The translations under genes and the position numbers were made by a program. Source: UPXZ01 sp047973025 (GTDB lineage Bacteria > Bacteroidota > Bacteroidia > Bacteroidales > Paludibacteraceae). From it: a DNA stretch of 64,000 nucleotides. Shown piece after piece: positions 17,971-26,408 of this stretch. Position 1 is the first letter of the stretch. Each line of letters starts with the position of its first letter. The notes below the pieces were generated by a model. That model had not been told where the DNA came from, made no database searches, and worked only from the letters and a program-made list of their open reading frames with translations. The stretch spans positions 1 through 64,000 of the forward strand of contig JBKEBE010000029.1 of the NCBI GenBank assembly GCA_047973025.1, in the 5' to 3' direction.

Positions 17971-20694
17971 TTATTGAACGACGTGAAGAATTGATTTTGT
18001 GTTTGTTTTTGAATGAAGACTAAATAGGTAAACACCTTTCGGAAGTTTGCTGATATCCAATAGTTGTTGGCTGTATTTTATAGTCTCCCGCATCATTTCT
18101 TCTCCGAATACATTGTGTATTGAGAGTACGGATGGCTCGGCAAGGTCGTTATCGATTTTTATATTGACAATTCCATCATCGGAAGGATTGGGAAATATCT
18201 CAAGACCGACCGAGGATGCAAGACCCGTGATTCCGGTGTCATCTGTATTTTTGTATAATTGGCTTTGCGGAATAATTTCTCTACTCTGAAAAGGGCTTGC
18301 CCATTCCAATTTGCAATTTGCCGAACCGGCATTTTCAAAATATTCGACTTTTATATTGTGTTTTTTACCGGCAGTTAAAGCCATTGTCCCTGAATATGTT
18401 GCGCCAGATAGCCCGCTCCAACTGTCAATAATCAATTGATCGTCAATCCAAATACGACTACCGTTATCACTTGTCAGATAAAAAGTATAGTTTCCGGAGT
18501 ATCTAGGTTGAATCTGTCCTGTCCACCTCACTGAGAAACCGTTGGTATTTACTCCCGAGATAGGAGATTCTGCTCCCCAGTCGAATGCTATGTTGTTGTC
18601 GATTCGGGTGGCAATTTCAGTTTCAAAATTGCTACCATTGAAATACGTTCCGGTAAGCCCGGTTCCATTTCCTTCAACTGCTCCCGGATTTACTGAAAGA
18701 TTATTCGCTTCGCGAATTAATTGGAAGATATGATCAGGACGTACGACTTCATATCTGGAATCGAGTGAGTTCATTACGTTTTTGAAACTGGTGGGTGTAA
18801 CTCCGTTCCAAGGTTGCGCCTGTATGATGACAAACTTGGGACTGTTGCCACTCCAATTGGACGAAGCCGATGCGATGTGATTTTTCATGGCTTGTTCGTT
18901 GGTGCAATAGTTGCATGAAAGCGGCATCCCCGGTATGGAAGCATTATAGATACTCAGCAATCCACCTGTGTTTTGGGCAGTCATACCGAGCAGGGTAGGG
19001 GCATGATTCGAGAAAGACGTACCGGTATTGCGACTGATGCCGCCGGTAATCGTATTCCAAATCGTTACGACTCTAAATCCGGCTTGAACATTGTATTCTT
19101 CCGTTTTAGCGGCAAAATTGTCTAACGCGTCCAAGTCCGTCCAATAGTTGGGATAAGTATATCCATAGCCGGAAGGTCCTGAGATTAGATTATCATTGAC
19201 GGTGGATGATTTATGGTAATAATTTAATGCTCCCGGCATGGCATCGACCATTGCCGGCGACATTGTCCAGCCTATCGGTACTGAACCGCGATCCGGATTA
19301 TTCCACAATTTTCGTAGGAGATGTTCTACATATTGTAAATTATCTCCGTCACTGAGAACGAAAGACACGTAAATTTTATTCTGCAATTCGGGTTTTGCCG
19401 GCATCGGCTTTGCTTCAATCGTTCCGGGCATACCGCTGTGAAAGGTAAGATTTGAACAGTAATCGCTCGCGATGGTTGTTATACCAAAAGCAGAGCCTCG
19501 TGTAATACCGGGTTCTTCTTCGGGCCACCACCCCATATAATTAGCACCGGGAGGCATTGATGAGAAGAATTGGTTGAGCATATTGCTTTCGGCAGTAACT
19601 TTCGGATCGAGCCAAACGACAGCGGCACCCAGTGCTACAGCGTATTCGCGTAGGGATGCCTTGTGGTAGGTCGGACTCAGTCCTATTAAAATTCGTTTGT
19701 CTATTTCTGCCCAATAGGTATCAAAAAGGGTTTGATATACCTGTATTTTTTCGGTAAATTTACCTCTTAAATCGTCTAATATCGGTAGATTGTATGGTGC
19801 TGAAGTTAATAGAGACAAGAAAGATGGCGCACAAACCAGCGCGTTTTTTCGACCGGCAATGGTAGCGGCGAGATTTACGGTGTGAATTTGAGCCGGATCG
19901 TAAATTACTAAGCCCGAAATTTCAGAAAGGTATTTATTTAATGTGTTAAGATTGTTCGATTTATTCTCGCGATATTTTACCCCGAGAGAATTCAACCACG
20001 TGTAGGGTCCTTCGGCAAAGACATCCCCTTCGTAAGAAAAGATTCGTGGCTGTGTGCGGTTTACGAGCCCTTTTAGCGATGAGAAGAGATACATTTCCGC
20101 GTCATTGTTGTTTTGTTTGACGCTTACATAATCTACCCCGATATTTGCATTTCCGCGCCAGAAAATTTGTAATTCAATGGCTTGACTATCAGTCGGCATG
20201 TGAAAATCTAGTCTAAAACTCACATAACTATCGGTAGCGGTAAATTGTTGTCGGGTAATTTTTCGAGTTGCTAAAACATTGCCTGTCGATGTGTTTTTAA
20301 CATTTAAATCTACTACGGTATCGTTATTTGTACTGTTGTTATCTATCATTAGTCTAAATTCGGCTACATTTGGTCCCGAAGTTACGTTTTTATCATACGG
20401 ACCGTAAACCATGAATTGATTCGGGGTATCAATTCCAACTTCACATATCCATTCATTATCGTCTAAGCGTCCGGTCGCGTGGCTTATCGCGTCGGATTCC
20501 GCTTGCCAAGTCCATGTTTTGGCGTAAATAGGCGTGGAGCCGTTCAGGTAAATCAAATCTTGTGTTTCGGCAGAAGACGGAAAAGTGGGTAAAAGTTGTC
20601 CTTGGGGCCAAAGGATTTGCGCCTTAGTCGTTGGAGAGAAGGACAAGATTGAAAAAAAAATAATAGAACTATATTTGGAGTATATTTTACGCAT
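17971..20694 (-). CDS. GxGYxYP putative glycoside hydrolase with PA14 domain and T9SS tail
   Basis: The 907-residue secreted protein carries the GxGYxYP family signature itself (residues 509-515 in SGYGYTYP), preceded by LSDGDN at 448-452, another hallmark of this putative glycosidase family of unknown substrate. A signal peptide occupies about 1-25. Residues 35-195 form an extra beta-sandwich, a PA14 domain spans about 680-815 (YSGNYTFYLTSDNGSRIWID, YFENAG), and a T9SS tail closes the chain (LEIFPNPSDDG ... KGVYLFSLHS). PA14 often binds galactose or rhamnose residues. No characterised activity is assigned to this family that I can name. Its place beside GH78 suggests a role in rhamnose-containing glycan breakdown. 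Confidence 0.8.
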   Translation of the reverse strand: MRKIYSKYSSIIFFSILSFSPTTKAQILWPQGQLLPTFPSSAETQDLIYLNGSTPIYAKTWTWQAESDAISHATGRLDDNEWICEVGIDTPNQFMVYGPYDKNVTSGPNVAEFRLMIDNNSTNNDTVVDLNVKNTSTGNVLATRKITRQQFTATDSYVSFRLDFHMPTDSQAIELQIFWRGNANIGVDYVSVKQNNNDAEMYLFSSLKGLVNRTQPRIFSYEGDVFAEGPYTWLNSLGVKYRENKSNNLNTLNKYLSEISGLVIYDPAQIHTVNLAATIAGRKNALVCAPSFLSLLTSAPYNLPILDDLRGKFTEKIQVYQTLFDTYWAEIDKRILIGLSPTYHKASLREYAVALGAAVVWLDPKVTAESNMLNQFFSSMPPGANYMGWWPEEEPGITRGSAFGITTIASDYCSNLTFHSGMPGTIEAKPMPAKPELQNKIYVSFVLSDGDNLQYVEHLLRKLWNNPDRGSVPIGWTMSPAMVDAMPGALNYYHKSSTVNDNLISGPSGYGYTYPNYWTDLDALDNFAAKTEEYNVQAGFRVVTIWNTITGGISRNTGTSFSNHAPTLLGMTAQNTGGLLSIYNASIPGMPLSCNYCTNEQAMKNHIASASSNWSGNSPKFVIIQAQPWNGVTPTSFKNVMNSLDSRYEVVRPDHIFQLIREANNLSVNPGAVEGNGTGLTGTYFNGSNFETEIATRIDNNIAFDWGAESPISGVNTNGFSVRWTGQIQPRYSGNYTFYLTSDNGSRIWIDDQLIIDSWSGLSGATYSGTMALTAGKKHNIKVEYFENAGSANCKLEWASPFQSREIIPQSQLYKNTDDTGITGLASSVGLEIFPNPSDDGIVNIKIDNDLAEPSVLSIHNVFGEEMMRETIKYSQQLLDISKLPKGVYLFSLHSKTNTKSILHVVQ

Positions 20695-20732
20695 TTCTAT
20701 TGAATCGAATTAAGTCGTAATAAAAAGGATTC

Positions 20733-23700
20733 TTAATTACTAATTTTTAGAGTAACATCAGCCAACCGGACTAAGAACTGACCGCGATGTGGCAAATTGA
20801 TTTGAGCACTCTGATCCACTATCGTAATATTTTGGATTAATTTTCCGTCAATGCTCATCAATTTAGCGGATTGGATATCTTTCACGTCGTTCAGGTAGAG
20901 TACGCCACTTTTAACGTGATACCTATAATCGATTTTCGAATCATTTTCGATATTCGTCGATGCTTTTTCCGTTTGATACACGCCTACGTCAATGAGCTGA
21001 CCTCCTGTCGATTGAATGCATTTTACCGATAGGGTGTTCCAGCCTTCTTTGAGTAGCGCTTTTTCAAATTCAAAAAATTTATATCCGGTAAGGTATCCAC
21101 CTTGTTGAAGAGCTAATTCGTCATTTAAATATATCCAACAATCTTCGTCGTGGAAAATTTTGAAATAGGCTTTATGGATATTATCTAAATCTTGCTTGTC
21201 GATATGGAACTTGGTTCGGATATAAATTTGATTGGAATTCCAGAGGGTGTTTTGTAAGTTTTGTTCAGTACCAAAAGGAGCTGTTCCATTCAACCAACCA
21301 CTATCGTCAAACGATGAACGGTACCAATCCGAAGAAGGTGTTTGCTCCGTATAACGCCATATTTGATGAGGATTTTCAGGAGACGACTCCGGTAAAATGT
21401 TTTTTTTTTCGGTTATGACGTTCTCATCAAACCAGCCAAATCGGTCTTCGATGAATTGAGCGACAAATTCGATATACTGTGCATAGGTAGGAAAAAGCGC
21501 GTCTTCAAACCAAACTTTCTTATCCAGTGATCGCCATCTTTCAAAATTCAATGCTTGCGATTGTTGGATTAGATTGGAATTTTCAATCAGATAATTAATT
21601 AAATGCTCTTTCACGTCTTCTTCTATTACTTTCTCCCAGAGTTGCTTCAAGGTGTTTTTTGCAGTCGGGGATTTCATCAACTGACGAAACCAATGCTGAA
21701 CAACGCCGTGGCTTTGATCAAGTGTTGCTTCATCCCGCGGAACGCGTTCGTTGGTCAAAAAGGCTTGGTCAAAATCCCAAACCGGTCCAAAATAAAGTTT
21801 GTCGTCATTTCTTTTTTTGAACGTATGAATGCTCCAGTACGAATCACAGTTGCCCGTTAGCTCGGAATGAAGGTAATATTTTACGGCAGTTTGTAGGTCA
21901 ATATACTGCTCTATGGCATCCTCTGTATCCTGAAATAACCGGTTTTCCAAATTAATGATATGATTCCGGATGTATTCTTTCTGTATGAGTACTATTTCAT
22001 CTTCATCCGGCGATTTTATCGTTACGGGGACATTCGTATTTGTTTTGAAATATACCGGCTCTTGCTCCGCGTAGGCATCGATTTCCAAGTGGTACCCCCC
22101 TGTTATTTCGGGATAATTTATATCCGCGGAACTCATTTCATCAATATTGATACGTTTCGGATCTACTTCTAAATGGTCGCTTGCCATGAATGCGCCGTAG
22201 TAAAACCCGTCCAAAAAAACATCTACCATTACATTGGACGGCGAAAATTCAAATCCCAATGAACGGCTCAATTCAAACGCGAGACTATTACGTAGAAGTG
22301 TTTTATCGACCGCACAAGCGATTAAGGTCCAATTTTTGGCATTTGCCGGAAGACCCAGCAAGTTTTGTTTTTTGCTGAATTTTATTCGAAAAGGTTTCTT
22401 TTCCATAAATTCCCACGTGGAATTTCCCCGCCCTTTTATTTCGGCATCGAAGATTCCGGTTGAATCTCCATCAACAAGTATTATTTTTGCCGGCGTGTAA
22501 ATATCTTTGTCCACAAAGTCAAATCCGCCTTTTGTCTCGAGATATATCGTTGGGATATTGGTTAACCGCGAATGTGTGATTTCCTGCATTCCTTCGTTGC
22601 AATAAAATTCAATTTCAGCCAAATTACAGTTTTGGTTGGGTGAAATGATGCGAACATAGCGAAACGCTTGTTCATTGGAAATATCGTATGCCGTATATAT
22701 CCCTGCTTGCGGAGCTTGAGTGATAGTGAATAAATTGACGGGGAGGCTAAAATCAGCATTATTCGTACCCTGGATGATACTCCCGATGAGACGTTCCGTT
22801 CTGTCCGCTCTGGGATAGACGCGTACCTTTTTGATTACGTGGCTTGACTTCAAATCCAATCCCACCCATCCGTTGTAGTTTTTGGCTTTGAAGTTTGTTC
22901 CTTCATTGGTGTCAAATGCGTTGTAAGCATGAGTTTTATATTCATCTTCCGGTGGCGAAGAAAGAATTTCTCCCCGAAGTTTTTGATAGCCGGTCAAATT
23001 AGAATTCGGTTGCGGATAAAAAACAGGCAGTTTGCTACTTCTGGAAGGCATTCCGCTACTTACATACGGCCATCCTTCGTCATCCCAAAGAATTTGATCC
23101 AGTAATAATTTCCTGCCACTTGATTGTGTTACATCAATCGCGTGATACAGCATCCAATCATTGCCTTCATCGTCAGTGATAATTTCGGAGTTGTGTCCTG
23201 TGCCTACAAACCGGACACCCTTGCTTATCACGACTTCAAAATTATTGTCGAGCATCGGATTTCCCGACTTATCGACATAAGGTCCCATCAAATTTTGAGA
23301 CCTTCCGACAACTGTCCGGTAGGTACTGTTTACTCCTTCGCAACAACTTCCCACCGACGCGAAAGCATAGTAATAATTTTCTTTTTTGTGAATGTTAATT
23401 CCTTCGAACGCGGTTCCAAAAACCTTTGTCGGCGTCTGTCTCGGCATCCTGTACAGTCCGTCTTCCGTTAGTTCAACCGCGTATATACCTCTAAAACTTC
23501 CCCAAAAAAGATATTTTTTCCCATTGTCTTCCATGTAATAAGGGTCAATGGAATTTTGAACACCAATTTCACTGCTGATGAATAGTTTGCCCATATCCGT
23601 GTAGGGGCCTTGTGGCGAATCGGATACAGCGCGTCCAATACCCGCAGCCCATTCGCCACCCCACGTGGACATGGAGTAATACAAAACATATTTTCCGTTA

Positions 23701-24023
23701 ATTACAGATACGTCAGGTGCCCAGATTCCCCCACCGGTTACGAAATTTGGGCGAGTTTCGTTGGTAAATGCTGTTCCGATCAAAGTCCAATCAACTAAAT
23801 TCATGGATTTCATTACCGGAACATTCCGCGTGTCTTCTGTCGCGAAAAGGTAGAATGCGCCGTCATTACCGCGAACCACGGTAGGGTCGGGGAGACTCAA
23901 ATTTGATACCGGATTAGAATAGGTGTCTGCTTCTTGCCCGAATGCAATACCTGCTCCGAAAGTCAGAATCAGAATGAAAGCAAATTTCCAATAGTATGTA
24001 TAAATTTTTAGATTCATATGCAA
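20733..24023 (-). CDS. GH43 glycosidase fused to a CotH-type kinase domain
   Basis: The 1096-residue secreted fusion has a signal peptide (about 1-29; start may be Met1 or Met3). Its GH43 propeller (about 35-335) keeps all three carboxylates: Asp46 (LPDPTVV), Asp160 (NSIDPYY) and Glu207 (FEGINIHK). A discoidin/F5-8C-like domain follows (about 355-475). Then a CotH domain (about 485-870) has KGRGNSTW, KKPFRIKF, HLEVDPKR and GPVWDFDQAF (Asp750, Asp752), the segments that form the ATP/metal site in CotH kinases. A sugar-binding jelly roll (about 887-1032) and a short sorting-like tail end the protein. CotH proteins are atypical Fam20C-like kinases in spore-formers; the target in Bacteroidetes is unknown. 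The gene lies between the GH-A-like and GxGYxYP genes. Confidence 0.82.
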   Translation of the reverse strand: MHMNLKIYTYYWKFAFILILTFGAGIAFGQEADTYSNPVSNLSLPDPTVVRGNDGAFYLFATEDTRNVPVMKSMNLVDWTLIGTAFTNETRPNFVTGGGIWAPDVSVINGKYVLYYSMSTWGGEWAAGIGRAVSDSPQGPYTDMGKLFISSEIGVQNSIDPYYMEDNGKKYLFWGSFRGIYAVELTEDGLYRMPRQTPTKVFGTAFEGINIHKKENYYYAFASVGSCCEGVNSTYRTVVGRSQNLMGPYVDKSGNPMLDNNFEVVISKGVRFVGTGHNSEIITDDEGNDWMLYHAIDVTQSSGRKLLLDQILWDDEGWPYVSSGMPSRSSKLPVFYPQPNSNLTGYQKLRGEILSSPPEDEYKTHAYNAFDTNEGTNFKAKNYNGWVGLDLKSSHVIKKVRVYPRADRTERLIGSIIQGTNNADFSLPVNLFTITQAPQAGIYTAYDISNEQAFRYVRIISPNQNCNLAEIEFYCNEGMQEITHSRLTNIPTIYLETKGGFDFVDKDIYTPAKIILVDGDSTGIFDAEIKGRGNSTWEFMEKKPFRIKFSKKQNLLGLPANAKNWTLIACAVDKTLLRNSLAFELSRSLGFEFSPSNVMVDVFLDGFYYGAFMASDHLEVDPKRINIDEMSSADINYPEITGGYHLEIDAYAEQEPVYFKTNTNVPVTIKSPDEDEIVLIQKEYIRNHIINLENRLFQDTEDAIEQYIDLQTAVKYYLHSELTGNCDSYWSIHTFKKRNDDKLYFGPVWDFDQAFLTNERVPRDEATLDQSHGVVQHWFRQLMKSPTAKNTLKQLWEKVIEEDVKEHLINYLIENSNLIQQSQALNFERWRSLDKKVWFEDALFPTYAQYIEFVAQFIEDRFGWFDENVITEKKNILPESSPENPHQIWRYTEQTPSSDWYRSSFDDSGWLNGTAPFGTEQNLQNTLWNSNQIYIRTKFHIDKQDLDNIHKAYFKIFHDEDCWIYLNDELALQQGGYLTGYKFFEFEKALLKEGWNTLSVKCIQSTGGQLIDVGVYQTEKASTNIENDSKIDYRYHVKSGVLYLNDVKDIQSAKLMSIDGKLIQNITIVDQSAQINLPHRGQFLVRLADVTLKISN

Positions 24024-24040
24024 TTCACGATAAGTTTTTT

Positions 24041-26227
24041 TCAGTATGGCAAACGAAGCGAAACGCCATCCGGATTATTTGCACATTTTATTAAAACGGT
24101 TTTACTTCGTTCATCCCATTCCCAAGAAGAGTCCTGAATTTGGATACCATTGTGGTCAGACACTATGCAATTTGTCGGTTTTTGAGGAAGTAATATCCGC
24201 ATCACGTTACGCGTATCGATTGGTCCTTTTGCTATGAATGAATAGTTCCCATTCGTGCGAATTTCATCGCTTATTCTTCCGCCGGTTACGACAACTTGAG
24301 GTTTTTGCTTGTTTTTTACTGTTTCAAGGTTAAAAAGCATGGAGTGATTACCCGCCCGGATTGTTTTTTCGGTCAATACGGGTAGTTGTGGGTCGAATAT
24401 ATCGATGAAAAGTCCTTTCAATGTGTAAGGTAAATTATCCACGCTCTCATCCATTACTGCTATTAATTCGTAGTTTCCTCTTGTCAGGCGAAAGTTGTTT
24501 TTGAAATGCAAGGCTTGGGATTTAGCCTCATTCTTGTAGAGTGATGCTATGGTATTAACAAATTCCACATCGCCATTTTTTTGCAGTACGTATTCTTTTG
24601 GATCGTGTCTCAAAATCCACACGATTCCCTTGCCAACTTTATATTGACCTTCGTCAGGAGAAAGCGCTAATCCTAATTTTTCAAAAAGGTGTGCCGAAGC
24701 GGTGGGGTAAGTCATGTTTTTTTGATTCCACCATTCGGGTACTGATTGAAACGGATCGTTATCCCTACCGCTGTAAACAAGGATTCCTCCTTTTTTAACC
24801 CATTCAACAAGGTATTCATGTCTTTTTTGATCCAGCGGTTTCATGTTTGAATAGGTCATCAGAAGTATTTTCGTATTTCGGAGTGTTGACGGATAGGTCA
24901 GGTTTTCGATGTGTGCTATGTTGATTGGTACTCCTCTTTTAAGAAACGGAAGAGCCAATCCGTAAAAATTCGATAATTGAGGGTCGTCATATCCCTGATG
25001 GGTAGGAAAACGCTGAAACATCAACGAATTGCCCATCAATACACTTATCCCTTTTGATCCACTAACCGTATTTGTAGATATGGGCATGTTGTTGAGCGAA
25101 TTGATCATCACTTGCATCTGAGTGGCGTAATCTTTGGGAATCCGCGCTTTTTCCTTACTGCCGGCAGATACGCTGTAAAGTCCTTCGTAAACGCGCTCGG
25201 GCCAAGGCATCACTTCGTAGTTTGCCATGTTTGGGTATAGTAATTGAGCAACGAATGTCGCCTGATAATTGCGTTTGTAATCTTCCCAGTCCCGCGCCCA
25301 ATCTTCAATCGGGTCGGTAAGGAAAAACATTTTTCTGCCGGTAGGAGCCGTCATAGACTCCATGCTTCCGTATTCCAAGAACGCGGTTTCAAATACCCGT
25401 TCTTTTTTTATTCCGTTAAAGAAATTGGGTTCGCGCGATGTCCCGGTCCACACCTGCGCGATGTATCCATCTACACTCGGGAGAGACGCCAGACTCGCTT
25501 CGGGACTGACAATCTGCCACTGGGAATAATTTACTAAGGAGTGCGTCGGAACGTAACATTTTACATCCATTCCTTTAGTTTTTCCATATGCTTTTGCAAA
25601 AGTAAAAATATCTTCAAGTGCCCGATAGTAGAGTTCGTATTTTAATTTGCTTGAAAGCCAAGTATTCTCAGGGCTTTCGTGCTGGGCACGCCAAGGGAAT
25701 CCGTAATATTTTTGCCACTCGACCTTGAAAGCATCGCTATAACCCGAATGCGCCCAAAATTCAGGTTCTTCCATGAATATGGCGTCAATGCCTGCGTCAA
25801 TTACACGCTTAATATGCTTTTCTTTTAAATAAGCCAGAAAATTCTTTGTCGGTACGATGTATGGTACCATATGTCCATGCCAGATTGTATCTCTACGTTG
25901 ATTTACCTGTCCTTCGTCCAGATGCCATTTGCCGTCCCATTGTCCGGTAAAGTAATCTTGGTATTCTCCCCAAGCGATTCCGGTCATAAAATGAACGATG
26001 TAACCTTTTTCTTTCCAACTATTTACTCGTTCTTCAAATGAGATTCTTTTGGATTTATCCGATGGGTTTCCGCCCACACCATATACCATCACGGCATCAG
26101 CTCTGTTGTCAATTGTCGGCATCCACTGTCGCGATGTTTGAAAAGTAGTTTTTACATCATCATTCGTTTGTCCATTTAGGTACAAGCCAAAAATTAAAAG
26201 GCATGTTATTAAAAGAATGTATTTCAT
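24041..26227 (-). CDS. Unassigned secreted enzyme resembling clan GH-A / GH42-like hydrolases
   Basis: The 728-residue protein has a signal peptide (about 1-20) and no lipobox or T9SS tail, so it is probably periplasmic. The N-terminal half (about 40-360) reads like a TIM barrel; the segment IDAIFMEEPEFWAHSGY with Glu153, Glu154 and Glu156 is a candidate catalytic strand. Residues about 375-520 (ISVLMGNSLMFQRFP ... LLMTYSNMKPLDQKRHEYLVEWVKKGGILVYSG) resemble the flavodoxin-like trimerisation domain of GH42 beta-galactosidases, and the rest is beta-rich. I do not recognise an established family. It could be a beta-galactosidase-like or wholly different hydrolase acting with its GH43-CotH and DUF4965 neighbours. 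Confidence 0.5.
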   Translation of the reverse strand: MKYILLITCLLIFGLYLNGQTNDDVKTTFQTSRQWMPTIDNRADAVMVYGVGGNPSDKSKRISFEERVNSWKEKGYIVHFMTGIAWGEYQDYFTGQWDGKWHLDEGQVNQRRDTIWHGHMVPYIVPTKNFLAYLKEKHIKRVIDAGIDAIFMEEPEFWAHSGYSDAFKVEWQKYYGFPWRAQHESPENTWLSSKLKYELYYRALEDIFTFAKAYGKTKGMDVKCYVPTHSLVNYSQWQIVSPEASLASLPSVDGYIAQVWTGTSREPNFFNGIKKERVFETAFLEYGSMESMTAPTGRKMFFLTDPIEDWARDWEDYKRNYQATFVAQLLYPNMANYEVMPWPERVYEGLYSVSAGSKEKARIPKDYATQMQVMINSLNNMPISTNTVSGSKGISVLMGNSLMFQRFPTHQGYDDPQLSNFYGLALPFLKRGVPINIAHIENLTYPSTLRNTKILLMTYSNMKPLDQKRHEYLVEWVKKGGILVYSGRDNDPFQSVPEWWNQKNMTYPTASAHLFEKLGLALSPDEGQYKVGKGIVWILRHDPKEYVLQKNGDVEFVNTIASLYKNEAKSQALHFKNNFRLTRGNYELIAVMDESVDNLPYTLKGLFIDIFDPQLPVLTEKTIRAGNHSMLFNLETVKNKQKPQVVVTGGRISDEIRTNGNYSFIAKGPIDTRNVMRILLPQKPTNCIVSDHNGIQIQDSSWEWDERSKTVLIKCANNPDGVSLRLPY

Positions 26228-26318
26228 GTGTTTATTTTTTAGGTCAAAGAGATGTGAAATTCGCTACAACTAATGTTCTTGAGTTAATCAATTTACGATG
26301 TATGTGATGCGAGGTAAT

Positions 26319-26357
26319 AATTCTGCTGTCACGGAGACAATCTGTAACAGCAGAATT
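26319..26357. other. Perfect 11-bp inverted repeat in the 181-bp gap before the GH-A-like gene
   Basis: AATTCTGCTGT (26319-26329) and ACAGCAGAATT (26347-26357) are perfect inverted repeats around a 17-nt loop, with outer GTAAT/ATTAC pairing. No U-run follows on either strand, so it looks more like an RNA-processing or stabilising stem-loop between two - strand genes, or an operator, than a clear intrinsic terminator. Confidence 0.6.
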
Positions 26358-26408
26358 CATTACAATAAAAAACAAAACATATTTTTCAAATTAAGGTTAA
26401 GAAGTGTC

